From contig NZ_JAHBGC010000038.1 in the NCBI RefSeq assembly GCF_018390645.1, forward strand, positions 409,688-473,687: DNA of 64,000 bases. Direction: 5' to 3'. Position numbers and translations under genes: made by a program. Below, in pieces: positions 54,581-63,587 of the stretch; position 1 is the first letter of the stretch; each line of letters starts with the position of its first letter. The stretch comes from Ancylobacter dichloromethanicus (GTDB lineage Bacteria; Pseudomonadota; Alphaproteobacteria; Rhizobiales; Xanthobacteraceae). Below the pieces are notes generated by a model that worked only from the letters and a program-made list of their open reading frames with translations, was not told the origin of the DNA and ran no database searches.

Positions 54581-54634
54581 AGCGGGCGGCGCGAGGCACG
54601 GGCGGCGACGTCATCCACAGCCGCCAAACCCCGC

Positions 54635-54663
54635 TTGCGCGGCGGCGGGCTTCCCGTTATAGG
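54635..54663 (+). promoter_or_regulatory. Promoter of tRNA-Val
   Basis: TTGCGC (54635-54640), 17 bases, TATAGG (54658-54663), ending 29 bases before the mature tRNA 5' end. Confidence 0.7.
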
Positions 54664-54692
54664 GGAGCCCCGCTCGCAAGAGACCACGGAAT

Positions 54693-54767
54693 GGGCGCGT
54701 AGCTCAGCGGGAGAGCACCTCGTTGACATCGAGGGGGTCACAGGTTCAATCCCTGTCGCGCCCACCA
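54693..54767 (+). tRNA. tRNA-Val(GAC)
   Basis: A complete 75-nt cloverleaf with encoded CCA. The acceptor is GGGCGCG/CGCGCCC, D-arm GCTC/GAGC, and anticodon arm CCTCG-TTGACAT-CGAGG with anticodon GAC. The variable loop is five bases and the T-arm ACAGG-TTCAATC-CCTGT. It reads GUC and GUU valine codons. Confidence 0.98.
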
Positions 54768-54896
54768 TTCCCCTTCATCTCTGTCTTCGACGACCGGGTT
54801 CGCCCGCCATTCGCGGCAGCTCCTGCGTCTGATTCCGTCCCCGTGCGCGCGGTATCCTTGGCCGGCGTGGTTCGAATGCCCGGCCGGCCGCCGCGG

Positions 54897-55130
54897 TCAG
54901 TCGGTCAGCCCGTTCGACTGCGCCCACCAGCGGAAGGCGTTTGCCGCCTCGGTCTGTTGCTCGGCGCTGTGCGCGCCCTGCAGGCGCCGGACCATACCCT
55001 CATAATCGCCCTCGGGCAGCGGGTGGGTCTCGGCGAAGGCCAGCGCCTCGTCCAGCGTGGCGATGTCGGCGGTGTCCCCGTCCAGCGTCAGTCGAAGCGG
55101 CGGCGTGTAGGTGAAAGCTGTCGTGGTCAT
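54897..55130 (-). CDS. DUF982-like small protein
   Basis: The 77-residue product LRLTLDGDTADIATLDEALAFAETHPLPEGDYEGMVRRLQGAHSAEQQTEAANAFRWWAQSNGL follows the pattern of short Rhizobiales DUF982 proteins: a beta strand, a helix with EALAFAETHP, and a C-terminal helix ending in NG. There is no signal peptide and the role is unknown. Its start is ATG 55130 (minus strand). It lies downstream of the tRNA gene on the opposite strand. Confidence 0.65.
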   Translation of the reverse strand: MTTTAFTYTPPLRLTLDGDTADIATLDEALAFAETHPLPEGDYEGMVRRLQGAHSAEQQTEAANAFRWWAQSNGLTD

Positions 55131-55352
55131 CGAGAAGCCCCCGATTTGTCGGTGAAAAACGGCGCGTGCGGCCCGGTTTGCGCGGATATCTGCCGTGTCG
55201 GGCGCGGAGGCCGCTGAATTGAGGCGCCATGTGCGTGGCCTTTACGATCATACCTTCCGCGTTTTGCTTGTCTCATCTTGTCTGCAACTATTCACAGCCT
55301 CGCACGTTATCATGCCAGAACATCCTATTGGAACACCTCTTGGGAGGCTATC

Positions 55353-55631
55353 ATGACGAAGACGCACGTGAAGAGCCCGGTCGGCGTCGCGGCACTTGTG
55401 GCGGCCGGCCTCATCGTCAGCGCCGTTCCGGCCGGGGCGACCTCGGCCGGCCCGCGCGACCAGCCGCGGATCGGCGACAGCGTCGACCGCAACCAGGTCC
55501 GCCAGCATGAACAGGTGCGCCGCCAGCAGGTGCGCCAGAACGAGGGCAAGTCGCGCGAGCGTGCCTTCTTCGGCCCGCTCTATGAGGGCAGGAACTCGCC
55601 CTGGCAGCGGGTGAAGCGCGTCTTCGATTAG
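55353..55631 (+). CDS. Small secreted basic protein of unknown function
   Basis: The 92-residue product has a signal peptide (VGVAALVAAGLIVSAVPAGATS). A highly charged mature part follows, with Gln/Arg repeats (NQVRQHEQVRRQQVRQNEGKSRER) that would form a helix, and an aromatic tail (FFGPLYEGRNSPWQRVKRVFD). The ATG at 55353 follows GGGAGG. The upstream 100 bases are AT-richer than average, with TTGCTT and TATTCA spaced about 19 apart, perhaps its promoter. It is followed by a terminator. Confidence 0.7.
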   Translation: MTKTHVKSPVGVAALVAAGLIVSAVPAGATSAGPRDQPRIGDSVDRNQVRQHEQVRRQQVRQNEGKSRERAFFGPLYEGRNSPWQRVKRVFD

Positions 55632-55661
55632 GCCCGCCTCGACCCGGACTGGATCCGACTT

Positions 55662-55684
55662 GAGCGCCCTCGCGGCGCTCTTTT
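55662..55684 (+). terminator. Intrinsic terminator after the small basic protein gene
   Basis: Perfect 7-bp stem GAGCGCC/GGCGCTC followed by TTTTCCTG. Confidence 0.85.
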
Positions 55685-55688
55685 CCTG

Positions 55689-56414
55689 TCAGCTGCAGCC
55701 GCTGCCGGCGGGCCGGGGCTCGGGCCTGCCCCAGCCATTCGACGGCAGATTGGCGAAGGGCTCTGCAAAATATTGCCTGATCACCTTGAACTGGCTCGGC
55801 ACGGTGTCCTGCGGCCGGTCATAGGTGAGGATCCAGAAGAAGTTGTAGTTGCTGTCCGGCCAGGTGCGCGGCACGCCGCCGGGCACGCCCTTTACCCGGT
55901 CGAGATGCAGAAGCTGGCGCAGCGTCACCTCCTCGCCGGCGAATTCCGCCTCCAGCGCCGCGCTGGCGATGTGGAAATGCTCCCACACCATCACCACCGT
56001 CCGGCCGTGCCAGCGCGGATTTTCCATCAGGTCGCGCACCACCTCGCGGTTCACCACGTTCAGCTTGGCGTTGAAATAGCGGTTGTTGCGGATCGGCACA
56101 TAGCCGATCGGCGGCGCGGTGAGCGCCATGTTCCAGGCGCGGGCGATGGGGCGGGCGGTTTCCACCGTGTGCAGGGTCATGGCGAGGATGGCGGCGGGCG
56201 GGTCGTTCTTCACCAGGCTCATCGGGCTGGTGGGGCTGAGATATTGCGCCGCCAGCGCCTGCGCCCGCTCCTTGCCGAGGCTGCACAGGGTGAGCGCGGT
56301 GTGCTTTTCGCCATGCCGCAGCAGCACGATGCGCTGCGGCGCGGCGTCCGCCAGCGCGGTGCCGATGGTGACAAGCAGGGTGAGCGAAGCCAGAAACCGG
56401 AACAGCGACGTCAT
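55689..56414 (-). CDS. Secreted histidine-phosphatase superfamily protein
   Basis: The 241-residue product has a signal peptide (MTSLFRFLASLTLLVTIGTALADA) and the phosphohistidine motif IVLLRHGEKH. Then come LCSLGKERAQALAAQYL, a second-half MTLHTVETARPIARAW, and WEHFHI near the late catalytic His position. The mature protein would be periplasmic. Substrate is unknown. The ATG at 56414 starts the signal peptide; the frame extends upstream without support. It ends in a Cys (GSGCS). It is divergent from the peptidase gene. Confidence 0.82.
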   Translation of the reverse strand: MTSLFRFLASLTLLVTIGTALADAAPQRIVLLRHGEKHTALTLCSLGKERAQALAAQYLSPTSPMSLVKNDPPAAILAMTLHTVETARPIARAWNMALTAPPIGYVPIRNNRYFNAKLNVVNREVVRDLMENPRWHGRTVVMVWEHFHIASAALEAEFAGEEVTLRQLLHLDRVKGVPGGVPRTWPDSNYNFFWILTYDRPQDTVPSQFKVIRQYFAEPFANLPSNGWGRPEPRPAGSGCS

Positions 56415-56550
56415 CTTTTTCCCTCGCGCGCATCGCCCGGCGGAGAACGCCGGGGAGGACACAATGCCACCAATTCGCATCGACCGAAGGTTGATAGCCG
56501 GCCGACGCGCACGATATCACTGCCACCTTGAATGACCCGCCGGAGTGAAC

Positions 56551-58395
56551 ATGCCGCGCCGCCTCGATCACCTCGCCTTCGTGCCCCGCTCGCCCGAGGC
56601 TTCCGCCGCCGCTCTCGGCGCCCTGCCGCAATGGGACCTGTCGGACCTCTACCCGGCCATGGACTCGCCCGAGCTGGAGGCCGACCTCGCCTCCGTCGCC
56701 GCCGAGACCGCCGGCTTCGAGGAGGCCTATAAGGGCCGGCTCGCGAGCGTGCTGGAGGCTCCCGACGCGGGCGGCCAGATGGCGCAGATCGTGGCGCGCT
56801 ACGAGAAGATCGAGGACCTGCTCGGCCGGCTCTATTCCTATGCCGGCCTCGTCTATTCCGGCGACACTACCGACCCGGTGCGCGCCAAGTTCTATGGCGA
56901 CGTGCAGGAGAAGCTCACCGACGCCTCGACGCATCTGCTGTTCTTCACGCTGGAGCTGAACCGGCTCGACGACGCGAAGATGGAAGCCGCGCTCGCCGAC
57001 CCGGCCTTCGGCAGGTACCGCCCGTGGATCGAGGATGTCAGGGCGGAAAAGCCCTATCAGCTGGAAGACCGCATCGAGCACCTGTTCCACGAGAAGGGCG
57101 TCACCGGCCGGGGCGCGTGGAACCGGCTGTTCGACGAGACCATCGCCGGGCTGCGCTTCGACGTCGGCGGCGAGATCCTGCCGCTGGAGCAGACGCTGAA
57201 CTTCCTCGCCGAGCCGGAGGAGGAGAAGCGCAGGATGGGCGCGCAGGCGCTGGCCAAGGTGTTCGGCGAGAATCTGCGCCTGTTCACCCTCATCACCAAC
57301 ACGCTGGCCAAGGACAAGGAAATCTCCGACCGCTGGCGCGGCTTCGAGGACATCGCCGATTCCCGCCACCTCGCCAACCGGGTCGAGCGCGAGGTGGTGG
57401 ACGCGCTGGTCTCCTCGGTCCACGCCGCCTATCCCCGGCTCGCGCACCGCTACTACAGGCTCAAGGCCAGGTGGTTCGGCAAGGAGAAGCTGGAATACTG
57501 GGACCGCAACGCGCCGCTGCCCAAGGTGGAGACCCGTCCCATCGGCTGGGACGAGGCGAGGGACACCGTGCTCGGCGCCTATTCCACCTTCTCCCCGCGC
57601 ATGGCCGACATCGCCCGCGACTTCTTCGACAGGAGCTGGATCGACGCCGGCATCCGGCCGGGCAAGGCCACCGGCGCCTTCGCCCACCCGACCGTGCCCT
57701 CCGCCCATCCCTATGTGCTGCTCAACTACATGGGCAAGCCGCGCGACGTGATGACGCTCGCCCACGAGCTTGGCCATGGCGTGCACCAGGTGCTGGCGGC
57801 GCCGAACGGCGCGCTGATGGCGCCGACCCCGCTGACGCTGGCCGAGACCGCGTCGGTGTTCGGCGAGATGCTCACCTTCCGCCGGCTGCTGGCGGCGGCG
57901 CCGGACGCGCGCGCCCGCAAGGCGATGCTGGCCTCGAAGGTCGAGGACATGATCAACACCGTGGTGCGCCAGATCGCCTTCTACACCTTCGAGCGCCGTA
58001 TCCACACCGAGCGCAAGAATGGCGAGCTGACGGCGGAGAAAATCTGCGCCATCTGGATGGAGGTTCAGTCGGAGAGCCTGGGCGAGGCCATCCATCTCGG
58101 GCCGGGCTACGAGAATTACTGGGTCTATATCGGCCACTTCATCCATTCGCCGTTCTATGTCTACGCCTATGCCTTCGGCGACTGCCTGGTGAACTCGCTC
58201 TACGCGGTCTACGAGAACGCCTCGGAAGGCTTCGCCGAGCGCTATCTCGCCATGCTGGCGGCGGGCGGCACCAAGCATCATTCCGAGCTTTTGAAGCCGT
58301 TCGGCCTCGACGCCCGCGACCCCGCCTTCTGGCAGACCGGCCTCGGCCTCATCGAGCGCATGATCGAAGAACTGGAGGCGATGGAGGAGGCGTGA
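56551..58395 (+). CDS. pepF: Oligoendopeptidase F-type M3 metallopeptidase
   Basis: M3 peptidases cut short peptides in the cytoplasm. The 614-residue product has the PepF N-domain start (ALPQWDLSDLYPAMDSPELEADL), a long helical region, and the zinc site LAHELGHGVHQVL (HELGH about residues 405-409). ETASVFGEM supplies the third ligand Glu about 26 residues on. A run near the end (GFAERYLAMLAAGGTKHHSELLKPFGLDARDPAFW) is typical of the family. The ATG at 56551 is 6 bases after GGAG; a GTG at 56545 overlaps it. It converges tightly (3 bases) with the AraC-family gene. Confidence 0.93.
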   Translation: MPRRLDHLAFVPRSPEASAAALGALPQWDLSDLYPAMDSPELEADLASVAAETAGFEEAYKGRLASVLEAPDAGGQMAQIVARYEKIEDLLGRLYSYAGLVYSGDTTDPVRAKFYGDVQEKLTDASTHLLFFTLELNRLDDAKMEAALADPAFGRYRPWIEDVRAEKPYQLEDRIEHLFHEKGVTGRGAWNRLFDETIAGLRFDVGGEILPLEQTLNFLAEPEEEKRRMGAQALAKVFGENLRLFTLITNTLAKDKEISDRWRGFEDIADSRHLANRVEREVVDALVSSVHAAYPRLAHRYYRLKARWFGKEKLEYWDRNAPLPKVETRPIGWDEARDTVLGAYSTFSPRMADIARDFFDRSWIDAGIRPGKATGAFAHPTVPSAHPYVLLNYMGKPRDVMTLAHELGHGVHQVLAAPNGALMAPTPLTLAETASVFGEMLTFRRLLAAAPDARARKAMLASKVEDMINTVVRQIAFYTFERRIHTERKNGELTAEKICAIWMEVQSESLGEAIHLGPGYENYWVYIGHFIHSPFYVYAYAFGDCLVNSLYAVYENASEGFAERYLAMLAAGGTKHHSELLKPFGLDARDPAFWQTGLGLIERMIEELEAMEEA

Positions 58396-58398
58396 GCC

Positions 58399-59277
58399 TC
58401 ACGCCGGCACGGCGGTTCCCCGCCGCGCCGGGTCTCCCGCCATCTGCACGGCGGTTCCCCGCCGCGCCGGGTCGCCCGACATCCGTATGCGGTGCAGGCT
58501 CCATGAGGGCGGCGCGCCGAAGGTGCGGCGGAAATCGTGGTTGAAGTGCGCCTGGTCGCAGAAGCCGGCCTGGTGCGCCGCCGCGGTGAGGGTGCTGCCC
58601 TGGGCGGCGGCGGCGATGGCCCGCCGCATGCGTGCCCAGGCGCGGTAGCGCCGGTAGGGCACCCCGACCTCGCGCGTGAACAGATGCTGGAAATGATGGG
58701 CCGATAGCCCCACGCGCGCGCTGGCGGCGGCCACGCCGGCCGGGCCATCCGCGCCTTCGCCCAGCAGGCCGAGCACCCGGGTGATGCGGGCGTCGATCCG
58801 CCGGCGCGCGCGCCGCGCCCCGAAGCCGAGCAGATCGTCGAGGGCCGCCCCCGCCCATTCGGCGCTTGTCGCGTCTTCCCATAATTCCCGCATCAGGCCG
58901 AAGGCGCCGTCGTCGCCGACCAGCGCCCCATCCGTCTCCCGCGTCGAGCGGGCGAGGGCGGCCAGCGCATGCGCGCTCTCCAGCGTCGGCTCGATGTAGA
59001 GAACGCCGATCGGGTCGCCGCCGATGTCGAGCTCGTGCACGATTCCCGCCGGCACCATGGCGGTGCGCACCCTGAGCCAGGGGCCGCCGGCCAGCCGCAG
59101 GCCGAACCGTCCGTAGAGCCCGGCCAGAAACACCGGCGCGCCGTGCTGGTGCGGCGCGTTGTAGGTCAGCGGGCCGATGAAGCAGGTGCGTTCGCCGTCG
59201 AGGTGCCACAGCGGTCCCGGCGCCGTGGCGGGCGGCGCGGATGCCGCACGTTCGTACAAGTGCTCCGGCGTCGCCAT
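58399..59277 (-). CDS. AraC-family transcriptional regulator
   Basis: The 292-residue product has an N-terminal sensing region (cupin-like, about residues 20-100). The C-terminal double helix-turn-helix spans about 180-270: GVAAASARVGLSAHHFQHLFTREVGVPYRRYRAWARMRRAI, then LTAAAHQAGFCDQAHFNHDFRRTFGAPPSW. It is divergent from the exported metallo-beta-lactamase-fold gene (87 bases between starts) and may regulate it. The last 28 residues contain a duplicated GDPARRGTAV caused by a 39-bp DNA repeat. This tail is outside the family domain and lies 3 bases from the pepF stop. Confidence 0.9.
   Translation of the reverse strand: MATPEHLYERAASAPPATAPGPLWHLDGERTCFIGPLTYNAPHQHGAPVFLAGLYGRFGLRLAGGPWLRVRTAMVPAGIVHELDIGGDPIGVLYIEPTLESAHALAALARSTRETDGALVGDDGAFGLMRELWEDATSAEWAGAALDDLLGFGARRARRRIDARITRVLGLLGEGADGPAGVAAASARVGLSAHHFQHLFTREVGVPYRRYRAWARMRRAIAAAAQGSTLTAAAHQAGFCDQAHFNHDFRRTFGAPPSWSLHRIRMSGDPARRGTAVQMAGDPARRGTAVPA
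58407..58473. repeat. 39-bp period direct repeat at the 3' end of the AraC-family gene
   Basis: A 28-base sequence starting GCACGGCGGTTCCCC occurs at 58407-58434 and again, identical, at 58446-58473. Each unit holds a GGCGG-TTCC-CCGCC hairpin. The reading frame is kept, giving the repeated peptide GDPARRGTAV. Confidence 0.85.
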
Positions 59278-59364
59278 GGATAGCCTCCGGAAAGCTGCGC
59301 TCGCGAAACCGCGCCCAGTTGAACATCAAAAGCGCCCGCCGCGAAGCGGGCCCGGAGGAACGCC

Positions 59365-60390
59365 ATGAAAACCACCCTCCCGCCCTCCGGCCGGTGCCGG
59401 AGCGCCGTGCCGTCGCGTCGCGCGATTCTGGTGGGCGCCGTCGGTCTGGTCGCCGCGCCGGCGGTGCTGCGCGGCCTTCCCGCGCAGGCGGCGGCGCCGG
59501 AACTCGGCCCGTCGATCCAGACTTTCCAGCGCTTCCGGCTCGGCGCCTTCGAGGTCACCACACTGCTCGACGCCAGCGCCATGATCGACGGCCCGTGGCC
59601 GATTGTCGGCGAGAACCGCCCGGCCGGCGAGGTCGAGGCGCTGATGCAGGCGAACCTCCTGCCCGAGAAGCGGTTCCGTCCCGGCTTCTCGCCCACCCTC
59701 GTCAATACCGGGCGCGAACTCGTGCTGTTCGATGCCGGCAATGGCGAGCAGGGTTTCGTGCCGCCGCCCGCCGGCGGCTGGCTGCTGCGTTCGCTCAAAG
59801 CGGCGGGCTACGCGCCGGAGCAGGTGGACGTGGTGGTGCTGACCCATGCCCATCCCGACCATATTGGCGGGCTGCTGGTCGGCGGCGCGCCGGCCTTTCC
59901 CAAGGCGCGCTATGTCATCGGCGCGACGGAGTTCGACTTCTGGAAGAGCGAGCGCCCGCTCGCCGCGCCGAAGGAGAGCAACGAATATGGCTCCGCCGTG
60001 ATGTTCCGCTCGCATGTGCTGCCGCTCGCCGACCGGATGAGCTTCATTGCCGCCGATGGCGAGGTGGCGCCGGGCATCCACGCGGTCGCGGCGCATGGCC
60101 ACACGCCCGGCCATCTCGCCTTCCATGTCGAGAGCGAGGGCCGGCGCCTGCTGGTCTGGGGCGACTGCGCCCATCACGAGGTGGCCTCGCTGGCGCGGCC
60201 GGACTGGCACGCCTTGTTCGACCAGGACAAGGAAGCGGGCGCCGCCACGCGGCGGAGAATCTACGACATGGCGGCGACCGATCGGGTCGCGGTGGCCGCC
60301 TATCACACCTCCTTCCCCTCGCTCGGCTATGTCGAGAGGCGCGGGGAGGGCTATCGCTGGCTGCCCGTCACCTACCAGTTCGGTATCTGA
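59365..60390 (+). CDS. Tat-exported metallo-beta-lactamase-fold hydrolase
   Basis: The 341-residue product has a twin-arginine signal (SRRAILVGAVGLVAAPAVL) ending near GLPAQA, the zinc motif LTHAHPDHIGG (about residues 158-168), AAHGHTPGHLAFHVES, VWGDCAHHEVA and a final AAYHTSFPSLGYVE. It belongs to the lactonase/hydrolase branch rather than to true beta-lactamases; the substrate is unknown. Tat export suggests the metal is loaded before transport. A strong GGAGG precedes the ATG. An AraC-family regulator gene is divergent. Confidence 0.88.
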   Translation: MKTTLPPSGRCRSAVPSRRAILVGAVGLVAAPAVLRGLPAQAAAPELGPSIQTFQRFRLGAFEVTTLLDASAMIDGPWPIVGENRPAGEVEALMQANLLPEKRFRPGFSPTLVNTGRELVLFDAGNGEQGFVPPPAGGWLLRSLKAAGYAPEQVDVVVLTHAHPDHIGGLLVGGAPAFPKARYVIGATEFDFWKSERPLAAPKESNEYGSAVMFRSHVLPLADRMSFIAADGEVAPGIHAVAAHGHTPGHLAFHVESEGRRLLVWGDCAHHEVASLARPDWHALFDQDKEAGAATRRRIYDMAATDRVAVAAYHTSFPSLGYVERRGEGYRWLPVTYQFGI

Positions 60391-60552
60391 CGGCGGCACG
60401 GACGGCGTGGCGCGGACGGTGCGGCATGGACGGCGCAGACCTCGCGTCGTTCATTCCGTGCCGACCAAAGATTAGGCTGACGAAATCGCTGCACACGTTC
60501 TAAGCTGGGGCGGTTGGGGCCTGTGCCCGCACCTCCAGCCGAGCCCGCACCG

Positions 60553-61497
60553 ATGAACGTCGCCGCCCCGTCTCCCGCCCCCGCTGACACCGCCGCCGAT
60601 CCGCTCGCCCATACCCCCTATGACGGGTCGCGCAAGCCCTTCTCCATCGCGCTGGCCCCGCTCGACCTCGCCCACTGGTTCGAGCCCGATGGGCGGCTTG
60701 CCGCCACGCTCGCCCAGCGCGAAGCGCTGATCCGCGACAAGCGCGACGTGGTGGTGCGCGAGGAGGCCGGCACCCGCGAGGCCCAGCGCGAGGCACTGGA
60801 CCTCATCGTCGCCTTCCTCACCGCGACCTATCCCGCGCTCTACCGTCTGGAGGGGCGTACCCTCACCGTGCAGGCCACCGGCCGCAGCTTCGATCTCGAC
60901 GATGACGGCGAGGCGCCCCTCGTCATTGCCGGCCATCTCGTCTCCGACGACCTGCTGATGCTGCGCAAGGGCGAGGGTGGCTACCGGCTCATCGCCGCCG
61001 TGCTGTGCTTTCCCTCGGCCTGGTCGCTGGCGGAGAAATTCGGCCAGTCGCTCGACGCCATCCACGCCGCCGTGCCGGGCTATCCCGACAGGATGGCGAA
61101 GCTGATGAACCGCATCTTCGAGAATTTGAAGGTCGAGCAGCCGGTCTGGCGGGTGAACTGGTCGATCTATCCCGACGACGAGCTGCACCACCCCGAATCC
61201 AAGGAGCGCCCGCGCCAGTGGTTCGACGACCCCGCCAATCTCGCGCCCGAGGCGTTCGTGCGGGTCGAGCGGCAGACGCTGCGGCGGCTGCCGGAGAGCG
61301 GCGACATGCTGTTCACGGTGCGTGTCCATGTCGACCCGTTCACCGCCTTCCGCCGCCATCCCGAAGGGCGCGCGCTCGCCGCCTCGCTGCGCGGCCAGAT
61401 TCTCGATCTTGATGCCGCCCAGCTCGCCTATAAGGGCCTGACGGAACACCGCGACGCCGTCGCCTCGGCGCTGGAGCGGATCGCCGGCAGCGATTAG
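60553..61497 (+). CDS. DUF3445 haem-dependent oxidative N-demethylase family protein
   Basis: The 314-residue product matches the DUF3445 layout: YDGSRKPFSIALAPLDLAHWFEPD near the start, LVSDDLLMLRKGEGGYRLIAAVLCFPSAWSLAEKFGQSLDAIHAAVPGY in the middle, and VWRVNWSIYPDDELHHPES plus FVRVERQTLRRLPESGDMLFTVRVHVDPF. Members are reported as haem enzymes that demethylate amines; the substrate here is unknown. The ATG at 60553 is chosen, but a TTG at 60514 in a G-rich context is possible. Next is a small membrane-protein gene 30 bases on. Confidence 0.88.
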   Translation: MNVAAPSPAPADTAADPLAHTPYDGSRKPFSIALAPLDLAHWFEPDGRLAATLAQREALIRDKRDVVVREEAGTREAQREALDLIVAFLTATYPALYRLEGRTLTVQATGRSFDLDDDGEAPLVIAGHLVSDDLLMLRKGEGGYRLIAAVLCFPSAWSLAEKFGQSLDAIHAAVPGYPDRMAKLMNRIFENLKVEQPVWRVNWSIYPDDELHHPESKERPRQWFDDPANLAPEAFVRVERQTLRRLPESGDMLFTVRVHVDPFTAFRRHPEGRALAASLRGQILDLDAAQLAYKGLTEHRDAVASALERIAGSD

Positions 61498-61527
61498 AGT
61501 TGGCCGGTCACAACGCGGGAGGTGCCG

Positions 61528-62025
61528 GTGGTCTTCTGGTTTCCGTTGCTCGCCTGGGCGCTCGCGCTGGTGCTGGGCGTGCTGATGTCGCTGCGCGGGC
61601 CGCGCCCGTTCTCGCCCAGTGTGCTGGTCGACCAGTTGCTGCGCTATATCCTCCTGTTTCCGGTCGGGCTGATGGGGCTGTGGGCCTTCATGGGCCATGT
61701 GTTCTTCCCCGCGCAGGCGGCGGCCTCCATCGGCTGGGCGCCGAGCCCGTTCCAGTTCGAGGTCGGCATGGCCAATCTGGGCATCGGGGTGGCCGGGCTG
61801 ATCGGCGCCTTTCTCGGCTCGCCCGGCTTTCGCGCCGCGGTGGGCGTGGTGGCGCTCGGCTTCCTCGGCGGCGCCGGCATCGGCCATGCCATCCAGATCG
61901 CGGAGACCGGCAACCTCGCGAGCGGCAATGCCGGGCCGATCTTCTACACCGATTTCCTCACCCCGCTCGCCGTGCTCGGCCTGCTGCTGGTCCAGCGCCT
62001 GTTCCGCCGCCCGGCTGCGGCATGA
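61528..62025 (+). CDS. Integral membrane protein of unknown function (DUF6790-like)
   Basis: The 165-residue product has four to five hydrophobic segments (FWFPLLAWALALVLGVLM; LLRYILLFPVGLMGLWAFMGHVFF; MANLGIGVAGLIGAFLG; VGVVALGFLGGAGIGHAI; LAVLGLLLVQRLF) with PAQAAASIGWAPSPFQFEVGMAN between. The start is a GTG; the one at 61528 is favoured since GGGAGG sits 5 bases upstream, and 61522 is the alternative. The role is unknown. Confidence 0.72.
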   Translation: MVFWFPLLAWALALVLGVLMSLRGPRPFSPSVLVDQLLRYILLFPVGLMGLWAFMGHVFFPAQAAASIGWAPSPFQFEVGMANLGIGVAGLIGAFLGSPGFRAAVGVVALGFLGGAGIGHAIQIAETGNLASGNAGPIFYTDFLTPLAVLGLLLVQRLFRRPAAA

Positions 62026-62099
62026 GCGCCCGCCCGCGCGCCCGGGAGCTTGTATGCCGCCGCCGCCGCCTTACCTGAAGGCCAACGCGCGAGGCCGCC

Positions 62100-63500
62100 T
62101 TGTCCGATCCCGAGAAGCCGCATTCCGATCCAGCCCCGCCCCGTGACCGCGAAGCCAACCGGCTTTCCGCCCGTGCCCTGCGCTATGCCCGCGTCGGCAC
62201 CCAGGTCGGCGGGGTGGCGGCGCGCATCGCCGGCACAAGGCTGTTCGGCATGGATCAGCAGCAGGGCAATGCAGCCGCGCTTGCAGCGGCGCTCGGCGGG
62301 TTGAAGGGGCCGATCATGAAGGTCGCCCAGCTGATGGCGACCATTCCCGACGCGCTGCCGCCGGAATACGCCGCCCAGCTCGCCACCCTGCAGAACCAGG
62401 CCCCTCCCATGGGCTGGGCCTTCGTCAAACGCCGCATGATCGCGGAACTTGGCGCGGACTGGGCGAGCCGCTTCCTCTCCTTCGACAAGGAGCCGGCCGC
62501 CGCCGCCTCGCTCGGCCAGGTCCATCGCGCCCGCGCGCTCGACGGCACCGAGTTGGCGGTGAAGCTGCAATATCCCGACATGCAGTCGGCGGTGGAAGCC
62601 GACCTCAAGCAGCTGGGTATGCTGCTCGCCATCCACCGGCGCATGGAGCCGGCCATCGACACCACTGAAATCGCTGAGGAAATCGGCGCGCGGGTGCGCG
62701 AGGAGCTGGACTATGAGCGCGAGGCCGCCCATGCCGCGCTCTACGCGCAGATGCTGGCGGACGAGGCAGCGGTGCGGGTGCCGCGCGTGCATGGCGATCT
62801 GTCGACCGGCCGCCTGCTCACCCTCGACTGGCTGGAAGGGCGGCGGCTGCTCGATTTCGTCGACCACCCGCTGGAGCCGCGCAACGCCATCGCCCGCGCC
62901 ATGTTCACTGCCTGGTGGCTGCCCTTCTCGCGCTTCGGGGTGATCCATGGCGACCCGCATCTGGGCAATTACACCGTGTTCGAGGAGGCCGGCACGGAGA
63001 ATGCGGAGCCTGCCGGCATCAACCTGCTCGACTATGGCTGCATCCGCATCTTCCCGCCCAGCTTCGTCGGCGGCGTGGTCGATCTCTATCGCGGCCTGCA
63101 GGCGGGCGACGGGGCGCGCGTCGTCCATGCCTATGAGACCTGGGGTTTTCGCGGCCTCACAAACGAACTGATCGAGGTGCTCAACATCTGGGCGCGCTTC
63201 ATCTACGGGCCGCTGCTCGACGACCGGGTGCGCACCATCGCCGACGGGGTGGCGCCGGGCGAGTATGGGCGGCGCGAGGCCTTCACCGTCCATCGAGCGC
63301 TGAAGCAGCAGGGGCCGGTGCGGGTGCCGCGCGAATTCGTCTTCATGGACCGGGCGGCGATCGGCCTTGGCGGGGTGTTCCTGCATCTGAAGGCGGAACT
63401 GAACTTCCACGCCCTGTTCGAGCGGGCGATCGCCGATTTTGCCGTCGAGACGGTGGCGGCGCGTCAAGGCGCCGCGCTCGCGAAGGCCGGGCTGCGCTGA
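62100..63500 (+). CDS. ABC1/UbiB (AarF)-family atypical kinase
   Basis: The family includes UbiB/COQ8 proteins needed for ubiquinone synthesis or lipid homeostasis. The 466-residue product has GPIMKVAQLMATIPDALP in place of the usual KxGQ motif, the Ala-rich loop AAAASLGQVHRA, the Lys in LAVKLQYP, ADLKQLG, the catalytic IHGDPHLGNYTV (about residues 281-292) and the metal-binding LLDYGC. It lacks the C-terminal hydrophobic segments of UbiB, so it is an AarF-like soluble form. The start is probably TTG 62100. ubiG is far away, so no operon link to ubiquinone is seen. Confidence 0.87.
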   Translation: MSDPEKPHSDPAPPRDREANRLSARALRYARVGTQVGGVAARIAGTRLFGMDQQQGNAAALAAALGGLKGPIMKVAQLMATIPDALPPEYAAQLATLQNQAPPMGWAFVKRRMIAELGADWASRFLSFDKEPAAAASLGQVHRARALDGTELAVKLQYPDMQSAVEADLKQLGMLLAIHRRMEPAIDTTEIAEEIGARVREELDYEREAAHAALYAQMLADEAAVRVPRVHGDLSTGRLLTLDWLEGRRLLDFVDHPLEPRNAIARAMFTAWWLPFSRFGVIHGDPHLGNYTVFEEAGTENAEPAGINLLDYGCIRIFPPSFVGGVVDLYRGLQAGDGARVVHAYETWGFRGLTNELIEVLNIWARFIYGPLLDDRVRTIADGVAPGEYGRREAFTVHRALKQQGPVRVPREFVFMDRAAIGLGGVFLHLKAELNFHALFERAIADFAVETVAARQGAALAKAGLR

Positions 63501-63587
63501 CCCAGCGGGGTGCCGGCGTTGCCGCAGAGGACGTCTTCCGCTAAAGCGGAGCATCGCGCGCTCATTATTCTTTGGGAGGGGGTCGAC

